64,000 bases of DNA from Planotetraspora thailandica (GCF_016863335.1 NZ_BOOR01000024.1:1-64000); one strand, 5' to 3'. Shown: positions 17,463 through 27,355, numbered from the stretch's first letter. The notes: a model not told the origin generated them from the letters alone. Made by a program: numbers and translations.

Positions 17463-18557
17463 TCAGACGTCACCAGGCTTGGGGGCGGTGGACTTGGCGC
17501 CCTTGCCCGACGCCGGAGCCGCCGCGGGAACCGCCGCTACCGGCTCGCTGGGGGTGTCCAGGCGCGGGCCGACCCCGAGCTTCTCCTTGATCTTCTTCTC
17601 GATCTCGTTGGCGATGTCGGGGTTGTTCTTCAGGAAGTTGCGGGCGTTCTCCTTGCCCTGGCCCAGTTGGTCGCCCTCGTAGGTGTACCAGGCGCCCGCC
17701 TTGCGGACGAACCCGTGCTCGACGCCCATGTCGATGAGGCCGCCCTCGCGGGAGATGCCGATGCCGTACAGGATGTCGAAGTCGGCCTGGCGGAAGGGCG
17801 GGGCCATCTTGTTCTTGACGACCTTCACCCGGGTGCGGTTTCCGACGGGCTCGGTGCCGTCCTTGAGGGTCTCGATGCGCCGCACGTCGAGGCGGACCGA
17901 CGCGTAGAACTTCAGCGCCTTGCCACCCGTGGTGGTCTCGGGCGAGCCGAACATGACGCCGATCTTCTCGCGAAGCTGGTTGATGAAGATCGCGGTGGTC
18001 CTGGTCTGGTTGAGCGCGCCCGCGACCTTGCGGAGGGCCTGCGACATCAGGCGGGCCTGGAGACCGACGTGGCTGTCGCCCATCTCGCCCTCGATCTCGG
18101 CCTTGGGCACCAGGGCCGCCACTGAGTCGATGACGATGATGTCGACCGCGCCCGAGCGGATCAGCATGTCGGCGATCTCGAGGGCCTGCTCACCGGTGTC
18201 GGGCTGCGAGACGAGCAGCGCGTCCACGTCGACGCCGAGCTTCTTCGCATACTCGGGGTCGAGGGCGTGCTCGGCGTCGATGAAGGCCGCGATCCCGCCG
18301 CTTCGCTGGGCGTTGGCCACCGCGTGCAGCGAGACCGTGGTCTTACCGCTGCTCTCAGGGCCGTAGACCTCCACGATCCGGCCGCGGGGGTAGCCGCCGA
18401 TGCCGAGGGCGACGTCAAGGGCGATCGCTCCGGTCGGGATCACCTCGACCGGGGCACGCGCGTCGTCCCCGAGGCGCATGACGGAGCCCTTGCCGAACTG
18501 CCGCTCGATCTGTGCGAGGGCGGTCTCAAGGGCCTTCTCGCGGTCGTTGATTGCCAT
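17463..18557 (-). CDS. recA: recombinase RecA
   Basis: 364-residue RecA, the strand-exchange ATPase and co-protease for LexA. Walker A is GPESSGKTT, and [24 protein letters not shown] holds Walker B. L1 and L2 regions are present ([53 protein letters not shown]). The C-terminal tail is rich in Ala, Pro and Lys, as in other actinomycetes. ATG 18557 has AGGGGG 8 nt upstream. A LexA-type box lies 144 bp upstream, so it should be SOS-controlled. It is co-transcribed with recX. Confidence 0.98.
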   Translation of the reverse strand: MAINDREKALETALAQIERQFGKGSVMRLGDDARAPVEVIPTGAIALDVALGIGGYPRGRIVEVYGPESSGKTTVSLHAVANAQRSGGIAAFIDAEHALDPEYAKKLGVDVDALLVSQPDTGEQALEIADMLIRSGAVDIIVIDSVAALVPKAEIEGEMGDSHVGLQARLMSQALRKVAGALNQTRTTAIFINQLREKIGVMFGSPETTTGGKALKFYASVRLDVRRIETLKDGTEPVGNRTRVKVVKNKMAPPFRQADFDILYGIGISREGGLIDMGVEHGFVRKAGAWYTYEGDQLGQGKENARNFLKNNPDIANEIEKKIKEKLGVGPRLDTPSEPVAAVPAAAPASGKGAKSTAPKPGDV

Positions 18558-18700
18558 TGGGTGCCCCCTGGGAGGGTCGTCGTCTGCTCGGTCACCGGAA
18601 AGCTACGGGGTGCCACCGACATTTTTCGAGGCTTTCGTGTCACGTCTCAGAAAGACCTCTCCGGCTGCCACGCCCCGGGCGGCGGCCACTTCAATATAGC

Positions 18701-18714
18701 CGAACGACTGTTCG
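18701..18714. promoter_or_regulatory. SOS (LexA) box upstream of recA
   Basis: CGAAC-GACT-GTTCG is a perfect match to the Gram-positive/actinobacterial LexA palindrome CGAAC-N4-GTTCG. A TATATT hexamer follows on the minus strand (18697-18692), so the box lies immediately upstream of the likely -10 of recA. A weaker copy (CGAAC-N5-GTTCC) lies at about 18724-18738. Confidence 0.85.
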
Positions 18715-18756
18715 ATCACATCTCGAACGTGCCGTTCCGTCCCTCAGGTCCCACCT

Positions 18757-18795
18757 GATCATGAGGGCGGAGCCCCCGGCCCCGCCCTCATGATC
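18757..18795 (-). terminator. hairpin terminator after ABC-2 operon
   Basis: A perfect 14-bp stem, GATCATGAGGGCGG and CCGCCCTCATGATC, with an 11-nt loop. It lies 20 bp after the stop of the ABC permease and upstream of the recA promoter, so it insulates recA from the operon behind it. Confidence 0.82.
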
Positions 18796-18814
18796 GCCGT
18801 CCGGTACGGGAGCC

Positions 18815-19897
18815 CTATCGCAGGGCCTCCGCCAGCTTGACCCGCGCGCCCGTGCGCAGCACGGCCCTGTTGTAGACGCGGGCCCCTGCCAGCAGCACGG
18901 CGACGACCGCCACGACCATGAGCCCGGCCGACAGGGCGATCTCGGCCACCGGCACCTCTGTAGCCGCCGAGCGCACCGGCATGACCATCGAGGAGAACGG
19001 CGGCACAATCGACAGCACCCGCGCGAGCGTGCCCATGGGCTCGACGGCCGCGAAATAGGCCACCAGGTAGGTGAGGGTCATCAGCGTCGTCATCGGGGTG
19101 AGCACGCTGTTGAGCTCCTCCTGGCGGGAGACCAGCGACCCGAAGGCCGCGGCCAGCGCGGAGAAGAAGGCGTAGCCGAGCACGAACCACAGCACCGTGC
19201 CGATCACGATGCCGGTCATGCCGGGCGGCAGGTCGGCGACCAGCCCCGTCGCCGAGGCGGCGGCCAGGCCGGCTCCGATGACGACACCCAGGTTGATCAG
19301 GCCGAGCGTCCCCAGGCCGACGATCTTCCCGCCGAACAGCTGCCAGGGGCGCACGGCGGCGAGCAGGATCTCGACGATCCGGCTGCTCTTCTCCTCGACG
19401 ACGCCCATCGCGACGTACATGGCCGAGTAGATGAGCAGGAAGAACAGCACCATCACCAGGAGGGTCGCGATTCCGGTGCGCACGCCCTCATACTGCGCGT
19501 CCGCGCCGGTCTCCACCTGGAGCGGCGTGATCACGAGCCCGGACGACTTGATCTTGGCCTCGCGGTGGGCGTTCTCCAGGAGCAGCCCGAGCCGCTGGTC
19601 CAGCTCGCCCTCGCTCACGATCTTCCGGTCGTCGATGAGCGCTGCGTCGGCGTCGCCGCCGGCGAGCGCGGCACGGGCGGCCGCCTCGTCGGGATAAGGC
19701 GTGAAGGCGATGTTCTCCACGGCCGCAGGCGTGGGGCCGACCACGGCGACCTTGTAGGTGTCGGGCCCGGACAGGAACTTCGGCACGAAGGCCAGGCCCA
19801 CCACCAGCAGCGCGCTGACCGCCAGGCTGATGATGAAGCTCCTCGTCCTGATCCGGGTGCGGATCTCCCGCCCTGCGACGAGCAACAGCGTGTTCAT
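18815..19897 (-). CDS. ABC-2 type transporter permease (NatB-like)
   Basis: 360 residues. One N-terminal membrane helix is followed by a large extracytoplasmic domain (about 45-170), then five or more hydrophobic helices from LLVMVLFFLLIYSAMYVAMGV onward, as in NatB-type exporters. EEKSSRIVEILLAAVRPWQLFGGKIVGLG is the conserved cytoplasmic loop. It forms an exporter with the ATPase upstream, to which it is coupled by a 4-bp ATGA overlap. Substrate unknown (sodium, an antibiotic or a peptide are typical). Confidence 0.9.
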   Translation of the reverse strand: MNTLLLVAGREIRTRIRTRSFIISLAVSALLVVGLAFVPKFLSGPDTYKVAVVGPTPAAVENIAFTPYPDEAAARAALAGGDADAALIDDRKIVSEGELDQRLGLLLENAHREAKIKSSGLVITPLQVETGADAQYEGVRTGIATLLVMVLFFLLIYSAMYVAMGVVEEKSSRIVEILLAAVRPWQLFGGKIVGLGTLGLINLGVVIGAGLAAASATGLVADLPPGMTGIVIGTVLWFVLGYAFFSALAAAFGSLVSRQEELNSVLTPMTTLMTLTYLVAYFAAVEPMGTLARVLSIVPPFSSMVMPVRSAATEVPVAEIALSAGLMVVAVVAVLLAGARVYNRAVLRTGARVKLAEALR

Positions 19898-20772
19898 GCC
19901 ACGGCCTCCCTGAAGATCTCCGCAAGAGTGGGCCGCTGCCGGCCGAACTGCTCCACCGTTCCCGCCCGCACGGCCGTACGGAGGATCTCCTGGTCGTCGC
20001 CGTCCTCGACGGTGAGCACGTCGCGTCCGCCGTCGGTGGTGACCTGCCCCCGGAGGCCGTCGGCCCACCCCGGGGCGGCGCCGCGCACGACGACCTTCAG
20101 CACAGAGCGCCCCTCGGAGTCCCGCAGCTCGTCGACCGGGCCGGAGGCCACCATGCGGCCGGCCGAGATGATGCCCACCGAGTCACAGAGCCGCTCGACG
20201 AGGTCGAGCTGGTGGCTCGAGAAGATCACGGGAACTCCGGAGGCGGACCTGTCCTTGAGCACCTCGGCCAGCGCGTCGACCGCCAGCGGGTCCAGGCCGG
20301 AGAACGGCTCGTCCAGCACCAGCACCGACGGGGAGTGCACGAGCGCGACCGCGAGCTGCACCCGCTGCTGATTGCCCAGGGACAACGCCTCGACCGCGGA
20401 GGCGCGCCGCTCGGTGAGGCCGAGCCGTTCGATCAGCTCGGCGGTGGCCGCGCGGGCCGCGGTCGCGCTCATCCCGTGGAGCCTGCTGAAGTACTCGATC
20501 TGGTCGGCGACGTTCATCTTCTGGTACAGGCCGCGCTCTTCCGGCATGTAGCCGAATCGGCGGCGGTCCTCTCCGGTCAGGGCCCGGCCCTCGATGCGGA
20601 CCTCGCCCGAGTCGGCCTGGAGCACGCCCATGACGATCCGCATCGTCGTCGTCTTCCCTGCGCCGTTCGCCCCGACGAAGCCGAACATCTCGCCCGGCTG
20701 TACGGCGAAGCCGACGCCGTCGAGCGCCACCTTGTCGCCGAAGCGTTTACGCAGGTCCTGCACCTCAAGCAT
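19894..20772 (-). CDS. ABC transporter ATPase (NatA-like)
   Basis: 292-residue exporter ATPase. Walker A is GANGAGKTTT, the signature LSLGNQQRVQLAVAL, Walker B VLVLDEPFSGLDP and the H-loop IFSSHQLDLVE. The LS-x-GNQQ form of the signature is typical of NatA and drug-exporting relatives. The C-terminal ~80 residues form the small extra domain usual in this group. It overlaps the regulator gene by 8 bp and the permease by 4 bp. GGAGG lies upstream of ATG 20772. Confidence 0.93.
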   Translation of the reverse strand: MLEVQDLRKRFGDKVALDGVGFAVQPGEMFGFVGANGAGKTTTMRIVMGVLQADSGEVRIEGRALTGEDRRRFGYMPEERGLYQKMNVADQIEYFSRLHGMSATAARAATAELIERLGLTERRASAVEALSLGNQQRVQLAVALVHSPSVLVLDEPFSGLDPLAVDALAEVLKDRSASGVPVIFSSHQLDLVERLCDSVGIISAGRMVASGPVDELRDSEGRSVLKVVVRGAAPGWADGLRGQVTTDGGRDVLTVEDGDDQEILRTAVRAGTVEQFGRQRPTLAEIFREAVA

Positions 20773-21073
20773 GGGGGGTTCCTCCGGTGATCCGTCTGAG
20801 CACTTCCATGTAGGCGCCGAACGCCGTCCGGCCCCGTTCTGTCAGGGAGAGCCAGGTGCGCGCGCGCTTGCCGACGAAGGTCTTCTCGACGCGCACGTAT
20901 CCGGCCTCTTCGAGCGTGAGGATGTGTTTTGACAGCAGGGAGTCGCTGACCTCGATCGTGTCGCGCAGGAAGCGGAAGTCGGCCCTCTCCGCCGCCGCGA
21001 GCGCCGCCATGATCGACAGCCTGACGGGAGCGTGGATGATCTCGTCCAGTTCGTGACGCGGGTGCGTGCTCAT
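20765..21073 (-). CDS. winged-helix transcriptional regulator (MarR/ArsR-like, transport operon)
   Basis: 102-residue single-domain winged helix: HELDEIIHAPVRLSIMAAL, then a recognition helix region (EVSDSLLSKHILTLEEAGYVRVEKTFVGKRARTW) and a C-terminal LTERGRTAFGAYMEVLRRI. This is the short DNA-binding type that normally sits with NatAB-like exporters and senses their substrate or envelope stress. It is coupled to both neighbours (ATGA with the membrane protein, 8-bp overlap with the ATPase), so it controls its own operon. Confidence 0.85.
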   Translation of the reverse strand: MSTHPRHELDEIIHAPVRLSIMAALAAAERADFRFLRDTIEVSDSLLSKHILTLEEAGYVRVEKTFVGKRARTWLSLTERGRTAFGAYMEVLRRITGGTPHA

Positions 21074-21504
21074 CGGCGTGCCCGAATCCACCAGGCGGCA
21101 TAGATCAGGGGAAGCCCCGCGATAACGGAGATCACGACGAGGGCCGCGATCCAGCCGACCGCCAGCGGGTGAGGCAGGACGAACGCGCCGAAGAGGAACA
21201 CGGCCATCGTGGACACGACGTACGCCGCGGTCACGAGGCCGTTGATCCGGGCCACGAGGCGGTCGTGCACGCGGATCCTGGCCCAGTAGACGCAGGACGC
21301 GACGGTCAGCACGATCCACGCGCCGCCCGCGGCTACCGGCACCCATCCCGTGCCCAGGAACATGGCCGGCCAGTAGACCATCGTGCACAGGCCCATGATC
21401 AGAAACAGCAGCGCGACCCCGCGCGCGGATCGCCGCACATGCCGGTCCAGCCGGTCGATTTCTCTGAGTGCCTGGTCGGGAGAGAGTCTTCCGTCGGCGT
21501 TCAT
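21070..21504 (-). CDS. four-helix membrane protein of the ABC operon
   Basis: 144 residues with four predicted membrane helices after a short charged N-terminus (LSPDQALREIDRLDRHVRRS). It resembles the small membrane proteins that start NatA/B-regulator operons in actinomycetes; no catalytic motif is seen. The start is ATG 21504 behind GGAGGAA. Its stop overlaps the regulator start. It may be a partner of the exporter or a membrane sensor for the regulator. Confidence 0.72.
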   Translation of the reverse strand: MNADGRLSPDQALREIDRLDRHVRRSARGVALLFLIMGLCTMVYWPAMFLGTGWVPVAAGGAWIVLTVASCVYWARIRVHDRLVARINGLVTAAYVVSTMAVFLFGAFVLPHPLAVGWIAALVVISVIAGLPLIYAAWWIRARR

Positions 21505-21603
21505 GGGGTTCCTCCGCGCTCAACTGCTCAACACGCTAACAAGCACTCAACCCGCGTTCAAGTGGATGAGCGTGCGAATAGAACCCTTTCCCGAAAGGGA
21601 GGG

Positions 21604-21798
21604 TCAGCGGAGCCTGGAGTCGACGTCCACGACCTGGCAGACGGCGTGCCAGACCTGCTTGGCGGAAATGCCGTCGGCCAGCGCCTGCTCTACGGTCCGC
21701 CCGCCGAGGTCGGCGATGACGTAGTCCTTCGCCCACGATTCCGCGTACGGCTCGCCGAAGTGGCGGTGCATCCGGTTCCAGAAGTCCGTGAGGCGCAT
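21604..21798 (-). CDS. DUF3046 protein
   Basis: 64-residue protein of the DUF3046 family: MRLTDFWNRMHRHFGEPYAESW, then LGGRTVEQALADGISAKQVWHAVCQ. The family is actinobacteria-specific and usually sits directly beside recA-recX. Function unknown; the small helical fold suggests a partner of another protein. Here the ABC-2 operon has come between it and recA. ATG 21798 has GGAAG just upstream. Confidence 0.88.
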   Translation of the reverse strand: MRLTDFWNRMHRHFGEPYAESWAKDYVIADLGGRTVEQALADGISAKQVWHAVCQVVDVDSRLR

Positions 21799-21881
21799 GG
21801 CTTCCAGTATGGCCCCGGTTTCCGGACCCCCGGGTCGCCCGGCGGGCGCCCGGCCGCCTGGTCGGAGCGCCCGGGAGCGCG

Positions 21882-22370
21882 TCACATCACGCGGAAGCCG
21901 TACATCTCGCCGAGCGGGTCGGCGAGCAGTTCCAGCCGCGCGCCGTCGGGGTCGCGGAAGTAGATCGAGGCGTCGCTCTCCACCTGGTACGGCACGCCGG
22001 CCGCGTCGAGCTTGGCCCGCAGGCGCTCCCAGTCGGCCCGTTCGACGGAGATCGCGATGTGGTGGAGACCGCCGAGGACCTCCTGGTAGGGCCCGAGGTC
22101 GAGCCCCGGCAGGTCGAAGAACGCCAGCAGGTTGCCGTTGCCGATGTCGAAGAAGAAGTGGTTGGAGCCCTTGTAGTCGCGGTTTTCGAAGATCTCCGTG
22201 AGGGGGAACTCCAGCAGCTCGTGGTAGAAGCGGATCGTGCGCTCGACGTCGGACGAGATCAGCGCGAAGTGGTGCAACCCCCGCGCGCTGCTGGGGGGAC
22301 GGTCGTCGCTGATGTAACGCTCGCGGATGCGTGCGCGCTCCGCCTCGATGGCCGCGTAGTCGATTTCCAT
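21882..22370 (-). CDS. VOC (glyoxalase/dioxygenase-fold) family protein
   Basis: 162-residue protein with two beta-alpha-beta-beta-beta modules. Metal-site candidates are the H of GLHHFALIS, HHIAISVE and the E of DGARLELLADP. FENRDYKGSNHFFFDIGNGNLLAFFDLPG is typical of dioxygenase-like members. ATG 22370 is chosen; a longer frame to 22433 has no signal or ribosome site. It could be a glyoxalase, a dioxygenase or a resistance protein; the substrate is unknown. Confidence 0.82.
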   Translation of the reverse strand: MEIDYAAIEAERARIRERYISDDRPPSSARGLHHFALISSDVERTIRFYHELLEFPLTEIFENRDYKGSNHFFFDIGNGNLLAFFDLPGLDLGPYQEVLGGLHHIAISVERADWERLRAKLDAAGVPYQVESDASIYFRDPDGARLELLADPLGEMYGFRVM

Positions 22371-22503
22371 AGATAGATGATGATTCAACCAAGTGCCGAC
22401 CAACAGCCCGGCCGGTGCTGAAAATCGCGGCAATCTCCTGGTAGATCACCTGAGGCCGGCCGCCCGGGAGGAATCCGGCGCGGCGCGTTCTGTCGGAGGC
22501 CCG

Positions 22504-25500
22504 ATGCATGATGGGCGGGTGAGTGCCCTCGACAGCTTCAGCTCGGTGACCCGGGAGTGGCTCACGGGCGCGTTCGCCGCGCCGACGGCCGCCCAGGAGG
22601 GAGCCTGGTCGTCGATCGCCCGTGGCGACAACACGCTCGTGGTCGCGCCCACGGGGTCCGGCAAAACGCTGGCCGCCTTCCTGTGGGCCATCGACCGGCT
22701 GGCGGACGAGCACACGTCGGCGGAACCAACAGCGGAACCAACAGTGGCCGCGGACGCTCCTCCGCGCAAGGGCCGGGGGAAGGCGGCGGCGCCCGGACGG
22801 TCGTGCCGGGTGCTGTACGTCTCGCCACTCAAGGCGCTGGCCGTCGACGTGGAGCGCAACCTCCGCGCGCCGCTGAACGGCATCAAGCAGACGGCCCGGC
22901 GGATGGGGTTGACCCCGCCGGACATCTCGGTCGCCGTGCGATCCGGCGACACGACCGCCGAGGACCGCCGCCGCTTCGCGGCCCACCCGTCCGACATCCT
23001 CATCACGACGCCCGAGTCCCTGTTCCTGATCCTCACCTCGCAGGCCCGCGAGGCGTTGCGCGGGGTCGAGACCGTGATCATCGACGAGGTGCACGCGGTC
23101 GCCGCCACCAAACGCGGCGCCCACCTCGCGCTCAGCCTGGAGCGGCTCGACGCGCTGCTCCCCCGGCCCGCCCAGCGCATCGGGCTCTCGGCGACCGTGC
23201 GCCCGGTGAGCGAGGTGGCGGCCTTCCTCGGCGGACCCCGGCCGGCCACGGTGGTGCAGCCGCCCGCCGAAAAGGTCATCGAGGTCGACGTCGTCGTGCC
23301 CGTGGAGGACATGACCGAGCTCGCGCCCCCTCCCCCCGGGGCGGAGGGCGAGCCCGCCGAGCACCGCCGCAGCATCTGGCCGCACGTGGAGGAGCACCTT
23401 CTCGACCTGATCGAGGCGCACAGCTCGACCATCGTCTTCGCCAACTCCCGCCGCCTGTCCGAGCGCCTGTGCACCCGGCTCAACGAGCTCGCCTGGGAGC
23501 GCCGTACGGCACCCGGCGAGCCGGACGCCGCGCCGGCTCGCGGGCAGTCGGCTCCTCCGGCCGAGCTGATGGCTCAGGCGGGCGCCTCCGCCGGCGTCGT
23601 TCCCGAGATCGTGCGCGCCCACCACGGGTCGGTCTCCAAGGAGGAGCGGTCACAGATCGAGGAGGCGCTCAAGTCGGGCCGTCTGCCCGCCGTGGTCGCC
23701 ACCTCCAGCCTGGAGCTCGGCATCGACATGGGCTCGGTCGACCTGGTCGCGTGCGTGGAGGCGCCGCCCAGCGTCGCGAGCGGCCTGCAGCGCATCGGCC
23801 GGGCCGGGCACCAGGTCGGCGCGGTGTCCCGTGGGGTGATCTTCCCGAAATACCGGGGCGACCTCGTCCAGACGGCCGTCGTCGCCGAGCGCATGAAGAG
23901 CGGGCAGATCGAGGAGCTGCGTTATCCGCGCAACCCCCTCGACGTGCTCGCCCAGCAGATCGTGGCGATGACGGCGCTCGACGAGTGGACCGTCGACTCC
24001 CTCGAAGAGGTGGTCAGGCGGGCGGCGCCGTACGCCACGCTGCCGCGCACGGCCCTGGAGGCGACGCTGGACATGCTCGCCGGGCGCTATCCGAGCGAGG
24101 AGTTCGCCGAGCTGAGGCCGCGCATCGTGTGGGACCGGGTGACCGGCACGTTGCGGGGCCGGCCGGGAGCGCAGCGGCTGGCGGTCACCAACGGCGGCAC
24201 GATCCCCGACCGCGGCCTGTTCGGCGTCTTCCTCGTGGGAGAGAAGGCGTCGCGGGTCGGCGAGCTCGACGAGGAGATGGTGTACGAGTCGCGGGTGGGT
24301 GACGTCTTCGTGCTCGGGGCGACGTCCTGGCGCATCGAGGACATCACCGCCGACCGGGTGCTCGTCTCCCCCGCCCCCGGGCAACCGGGCAAGCTGCCGT
24401 TCTGGCACGGCGACACCGCAGGACGGCCGGCCGAGCTGGGCAGGGCCATCGGGGCCTTCCTGCGCGAGCTGTCCGGCGCGGGAGCGGGCGCCGAGGCGCC
24501 CGGCAGGGTGCGCGCCGCGGGCCTCGACGAGTTCGCCGCCGGCAACCTGCTGTCCTACCTCGCCGAGCAGCGCGAGGCGACCGGCTACGTGCCCGACGAC
24601 CGCACACTGCTGGTCGAGCGGTTCCACGACGAGCTCGGCGACTGGCGCGTGGTGATCCACTCCCCGTACGGCGCACGCGTGCACGCGCCTTGGGCGCTGG
24701 CGGTCGGCCGGCGGCTGCGTGAGCGGTACGGCGTGGACGTTCAGGCGGTGCACTCCGACGACGGAATCGTCCTGCGCATTCCCGACACCCTGGACGAGGC
24801 GCCGTCCGACCTGGCGGCCTTCGACCCGGAGGAGATCGAGCAGATCGTCACCGAGGAGCTCGGCGGCTCGGCGCTGTTCGCTTCACGGTTCCGTGAATGC
24901 GCGGGCCGGTCGCTGCTGTTGCCGCGCCGCAGCCCGGGCAAGCGCACCCCGCTGTGGCAGCAGCGGCAGCGCGCGGCGCACCTTCTCGGCGTCGCCAGCC
25001 GCTACGCCGCGTTCCCCGTGGTCCTGGAGACGATGCGCGAGTGCCTTCAGGACGTCTTCGACGTGCCGGGGCTGGTCAGGCTGATGCGGGACGTCTCCGC
25101 CCGCCGGGTCAGGGTCGTCGAGGTGGAGACCTCCCAGGCCTCGCCGTTCGCCGCGTCGCTGCTGTTCAACTACGTCGGCGCGTTCATGTACGAGGGCGAC
25201 GCCCCGCTCGCCGAGCGGCGGGCGCAGGCGCTCGCCCTCGACACGGCGCTGCTGGCGGAACTGCTCGGCCAGGCCGACCTGCGCGAACTGCTCGACCCCG
25301 AGGTGATCGCCGAGACCGAGCGTGAGCTGGCCCGGCTGGACCGGCCGCTGCGCGACGCAGAGGACCTCGCCGACCTGCTGCGCTCACATGGGCCGCTGCT
25401 CCCCGAGGACGTGTCGATCCGCGACGGCGACCCGGCCTGGCTGGCCGACCTGGAGAAGGCGCGGCGGGCGATCCGGGTGCGGGTCGCGGGCCACGAGCAG

Positions 25501-27273
25501 TGGGCCGCAGTCGAGGACGCCTGGCGGCTGCGCGACGCCCTCGGGGTGCCGCTGCCCGTCGGCATTCCGCAGCAGTTCCTCGAGCCGCCGTCCGGGGCGG
25601 GCCGCCAGGCACCCGGATCCGATCCGCTGGGCGACCTGGTCTCCCGGCACGCCCGCACGCGCGGCCCGTTCTCGTCCGGAACGGCCGCAGCCCGGTTCGG
25701 TGTGGGCGTCGCGGTGGCCGACGACACGCTGCGCCGGCTGGCCGCCGCCGGCCGGGTGGTCTCCGGCGAGTTCCAGCCGGGCGGCCGCGGCGAGGAGTGG
25801 TGCGACGCGGGTGTGCTGCGCCTGCTGCGCCGTAGGTCGCTGGCCCGGCTTCGCAAGGAGGTCGAGCCCGTGCCGCCGGAGGCGCTGGCCGCCTTCCTGC
25901 CGGCGTGGCACGGTGTGACCCCCGCCTCGGCGGGACGGACCCCTGCGGGGCCGGGTCGCGCGATGGACGCGCTGGTCAACGCGATCGAACGCCTTCAGGG
26001 GGCCGCCGTGCCCGCGTCGGCGCTGGAGACGCTGATCCTTCCTGGGCGGGTGCCGGGCTACTCCCCCGCGCTGCTCGACGAGCTGACCGCCTCCGGTGAG
26101 GTCATCTGGGCGGGACAGGGCTCACTGCCCGGCGGGGACGGCTGGATCGCGCTCTATTTCGCCGACACCGCTCCCCTGCTGATGCCGGCACCCGGCGAGA
26201 TCACCATGACGCCTCTGCACGAGCAGGTGCTGGAGATCCTCGGCGGCGGCGGTGCGCTGCTGTTCAGGGAACTGTCCGACCGGGTGGCCCTCGCGACGCC
26301 GGCGTCGCGGCACGAGCCGGGCCGAATCCTGGGGGCGGTGCCCGACGACTTGGTGCTGGCCGCCGCGTTGTGGGATCTCGTCTGGGCGGGGCGGGTCACG
26401 GGAGACACCCTCGCTCCGCTGCGGTCGACGCTCGGCACCGGACGGCCTGCCCACCGGCCGGCGGCGACTCGCCGCCGCAGGGCCGTCCTGCCGACCAGGA
26501 GCGGGCCGCCGACTGTCAGCGGACGCTGGTGGCTGCTGCCCGCTGCCGTGGACAGCGCCACTCAGCGGGCCCAGGCGCAGGCCGAGGTGCTGCTGGAACG
26601 GCACGGCGTGATCACGAGAGGCGGGGTGGCCGCGGAGCGGCTTCCCGGCGGGTTCTCCGCCGTCTACCAGGTGTTGCGCGCCTACGAGGAGAGCGGGCGC
26701 TGCCGCCGCGGCTACTTCGTGGAAGGTCTGGGAGGAGCCCAGTTCGCACTCCCCGGGGCCGTCGACCGGATGCGCGCCACGGCATCGAGCCTCCCGTCGA
26801 ATGCATCGCCTGGCTCGCCGCTGAGCCCTGCATCCGGCCTGTACCCCGGCGGGCCCGGCACGCCGCCCGGCTCGCGCGGCGAGGACCCGTGGGCGGCCCC
26901 CACGCCTTCCCGCACGGTCGTCCTCGCCGCCGCCGACCCCGCCAACCCGTACGGCGCGGCCCTGCCCTGGCCGGACAGGGGCGGTGAGGTCACCCACAAG
27001 CCGGGCCGCAAAGCGGGAGCGCTCGTGGTGATGGTGGACGGCCGGCTCGTGCTCTACGTCGAACGCGGCGGCAAGACCTTGCTCTCCTTCGGCGGCGAAG
27101 ACGAGCTGCAACCGGCGGTGGACGCGCTGGCCCTCGCCGTACGGGAGGGCGCTTTGGGCAAGCTCACGGTCGAGCGGGCCGACGGCGCCTCCATCGCCGA
27201 TTCACCGCTGGCCACGGCCCTGGAGGCGGCAGGGTTCCACCCCACGCCGCGCGGGCTCCGCCTCAGGGGCTGA
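22504..27273 (+). CDS. lhr: large ATP-dependent helicase Lhr
   Basis: About 1589 residues, the size of full-length actinobacterial Lhr. The SF2 core has Walker A (VVAPTGSGKTLAAF), IIDEVHAV (DEVH box), GLSATV (motif III) and SLELGIDMGSVDLV plus QRIGRAGHQ (motifs V and VI). The winged-helix and Lhr-specific domains follow (LRELLDPEVIAETERELARL region), then a long C-terminal domain to RGLRLRG. Lhr translocates on ssDNA, unwinds RNA:DNA hybrids and acts in DNA repair. The start is ATG 22504, 4 bp after GGAGG; GTG 22519 is an alternative. In many relatives a nei-type glycosylase gene is adjacent; here one lies 13 kb away. Confidence 0.94.
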   Translation: MHDGRVSALDSFSSVTREWLTGAFAAPTAAQEGAWSSIARGDNTLVVAPTGSGKTLAAFLWAIDRLADEHTSAEPTAEPTVAADAPPRKGRGKAAAPGRSCRVLYVSPLKALAVDVERNLRAPLNGIKQTARRMGLTPPDISVAVRSGDTTAEDRRRFAAHPSDILITTPESLFLILTSQAREALRGVETVIIDEVHAVAATKRGAHLALSLERLDALLPRPAQRIGLSATVRPVSEVAAFLGGPRPATVVQPPAEKVIEVDVVVPVEDMTELAPPPPGAEGEPAEHRRSIWPHVEEHLLDLIEAHSSTIVFANSRRLSERLCTRLNELAWERRTAPGEPDAAPARGQSAPPAELMAQAGASAGVVPEIVRAHHGSVSKEERSQIEEALKSGRLPAVVATSSLELGIDMGSVDLVACVEAPPSVASGLQRIGRAGHQVGAVSRGVIFPKYRGDLVQTAVVAERMKSGQIEELRYPRNPLDVLAQQIVAMTALDEWTVDSLEEVVRRAAPYATLPRTALEATLDMLAGRYPSEEFAELRPRIVWDRVTGTLRGRPGAQRLAVTNGGTIPDRGLFGVFLVGEKASRVGELDEEMVYESRVGDVFVLGATSWRIEDITADRVLVSPAPGQPGKLPFWHGDTAGRPAELGRAIGAFLRELSGAGAGAEAPGRVRAAGLDEFAAGNLLSYLAEQREATGYVPDDRTLLVERFHDELGDWRVVIHSPYGARVHAPWALAVGRRLRERYGVDVQAVHSDDGIVLRIPDTLDEAPSDLAAFDPEEIEQIVTEELGGSALFASRFRECAGRSLLLPRRSPGKRTPLWQQRQRAAHLLGVASRYAAFPVVLETMRECLQDVFDVPGLVRLMRDVSARRVRVVEVETSQASPFAASLLFNYVGAFMYEGDAPLAERRAQALALDTALLAELLGQADLRELLDPEVIAETERELARLDRPLRDAEDLADLLRSHGPLLPEDVSIRDGDPAWLADLEKARRAIRVRVAGHEQWAAVEDAWRLRDALGVPLPVGIPQQFLEPPSGAGRQAPGSDPLGDLVSRHARTRGPFSSGTAAARFGVGVAVADDTLRRLAAAGRVVSGEFQPGGRGEEWCDAGVLRLLRRRSLARLRKEVEPVPPEALAAFLPAWHGVTPASAGRTPAGPGRAMDALVNAIERLQGAAVPASALETLILPGRVPGYSPALLDELTASGEVIWAGQGSLPGGDGWIALYFADTAPLLMPAPGEITMTPLHEQVLEILGGGGALLFRELSDRVALATPASRHEPGRILGAVPDDLVLAAALWDLVWAGRVTGDTLAPLRSTLGTGRPAHRPAATRRRRAVLPTRSGPPTVSGRWWLLPAAVDSATQRAQAQAEVLLERHGVITRGGVAAERLPGGFSAVYQVLRAYEESGRCRRGYFVEGLGGAQFALPGAVDRMRATASSLPSNASPGSPLSPASGLYPGGPGTPPGSRGEDPWAAPTPSRTVVLAAADPANPYGAALPWPDRGGEVTHKPGRKAGALVVMVDGRLVLYVERGGKTLLSFGGEDELQPAVDALALAVREGALGKLTVERADGASIADSPLATALEAAGFHPTPRGLRLRG

Positions 27274-27278
27274 ATCGG

Positions 27279-27291
27279 CACAACAGTTGTG
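27279..27291. promoter_or_regulatory. palindrome upstream of the HD-domain gene
   Basis: CACAAC-A-GTTGTG is a perfect 13-bp palindrome just after the lhr stop and 64 bp before the HD-domain gene. It may be an operator. TATAGA at 27342-27347 is a likely -10 for a leaderless message from ATG 27356. Confidence 0.35.
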
Positions 27292-27355
27292 GCCGCCCGC
27301 GGAAGTAGTGGGAAGCGCGGCAGGAATTCATGATCGCAAGTTATAGACTCACGGC

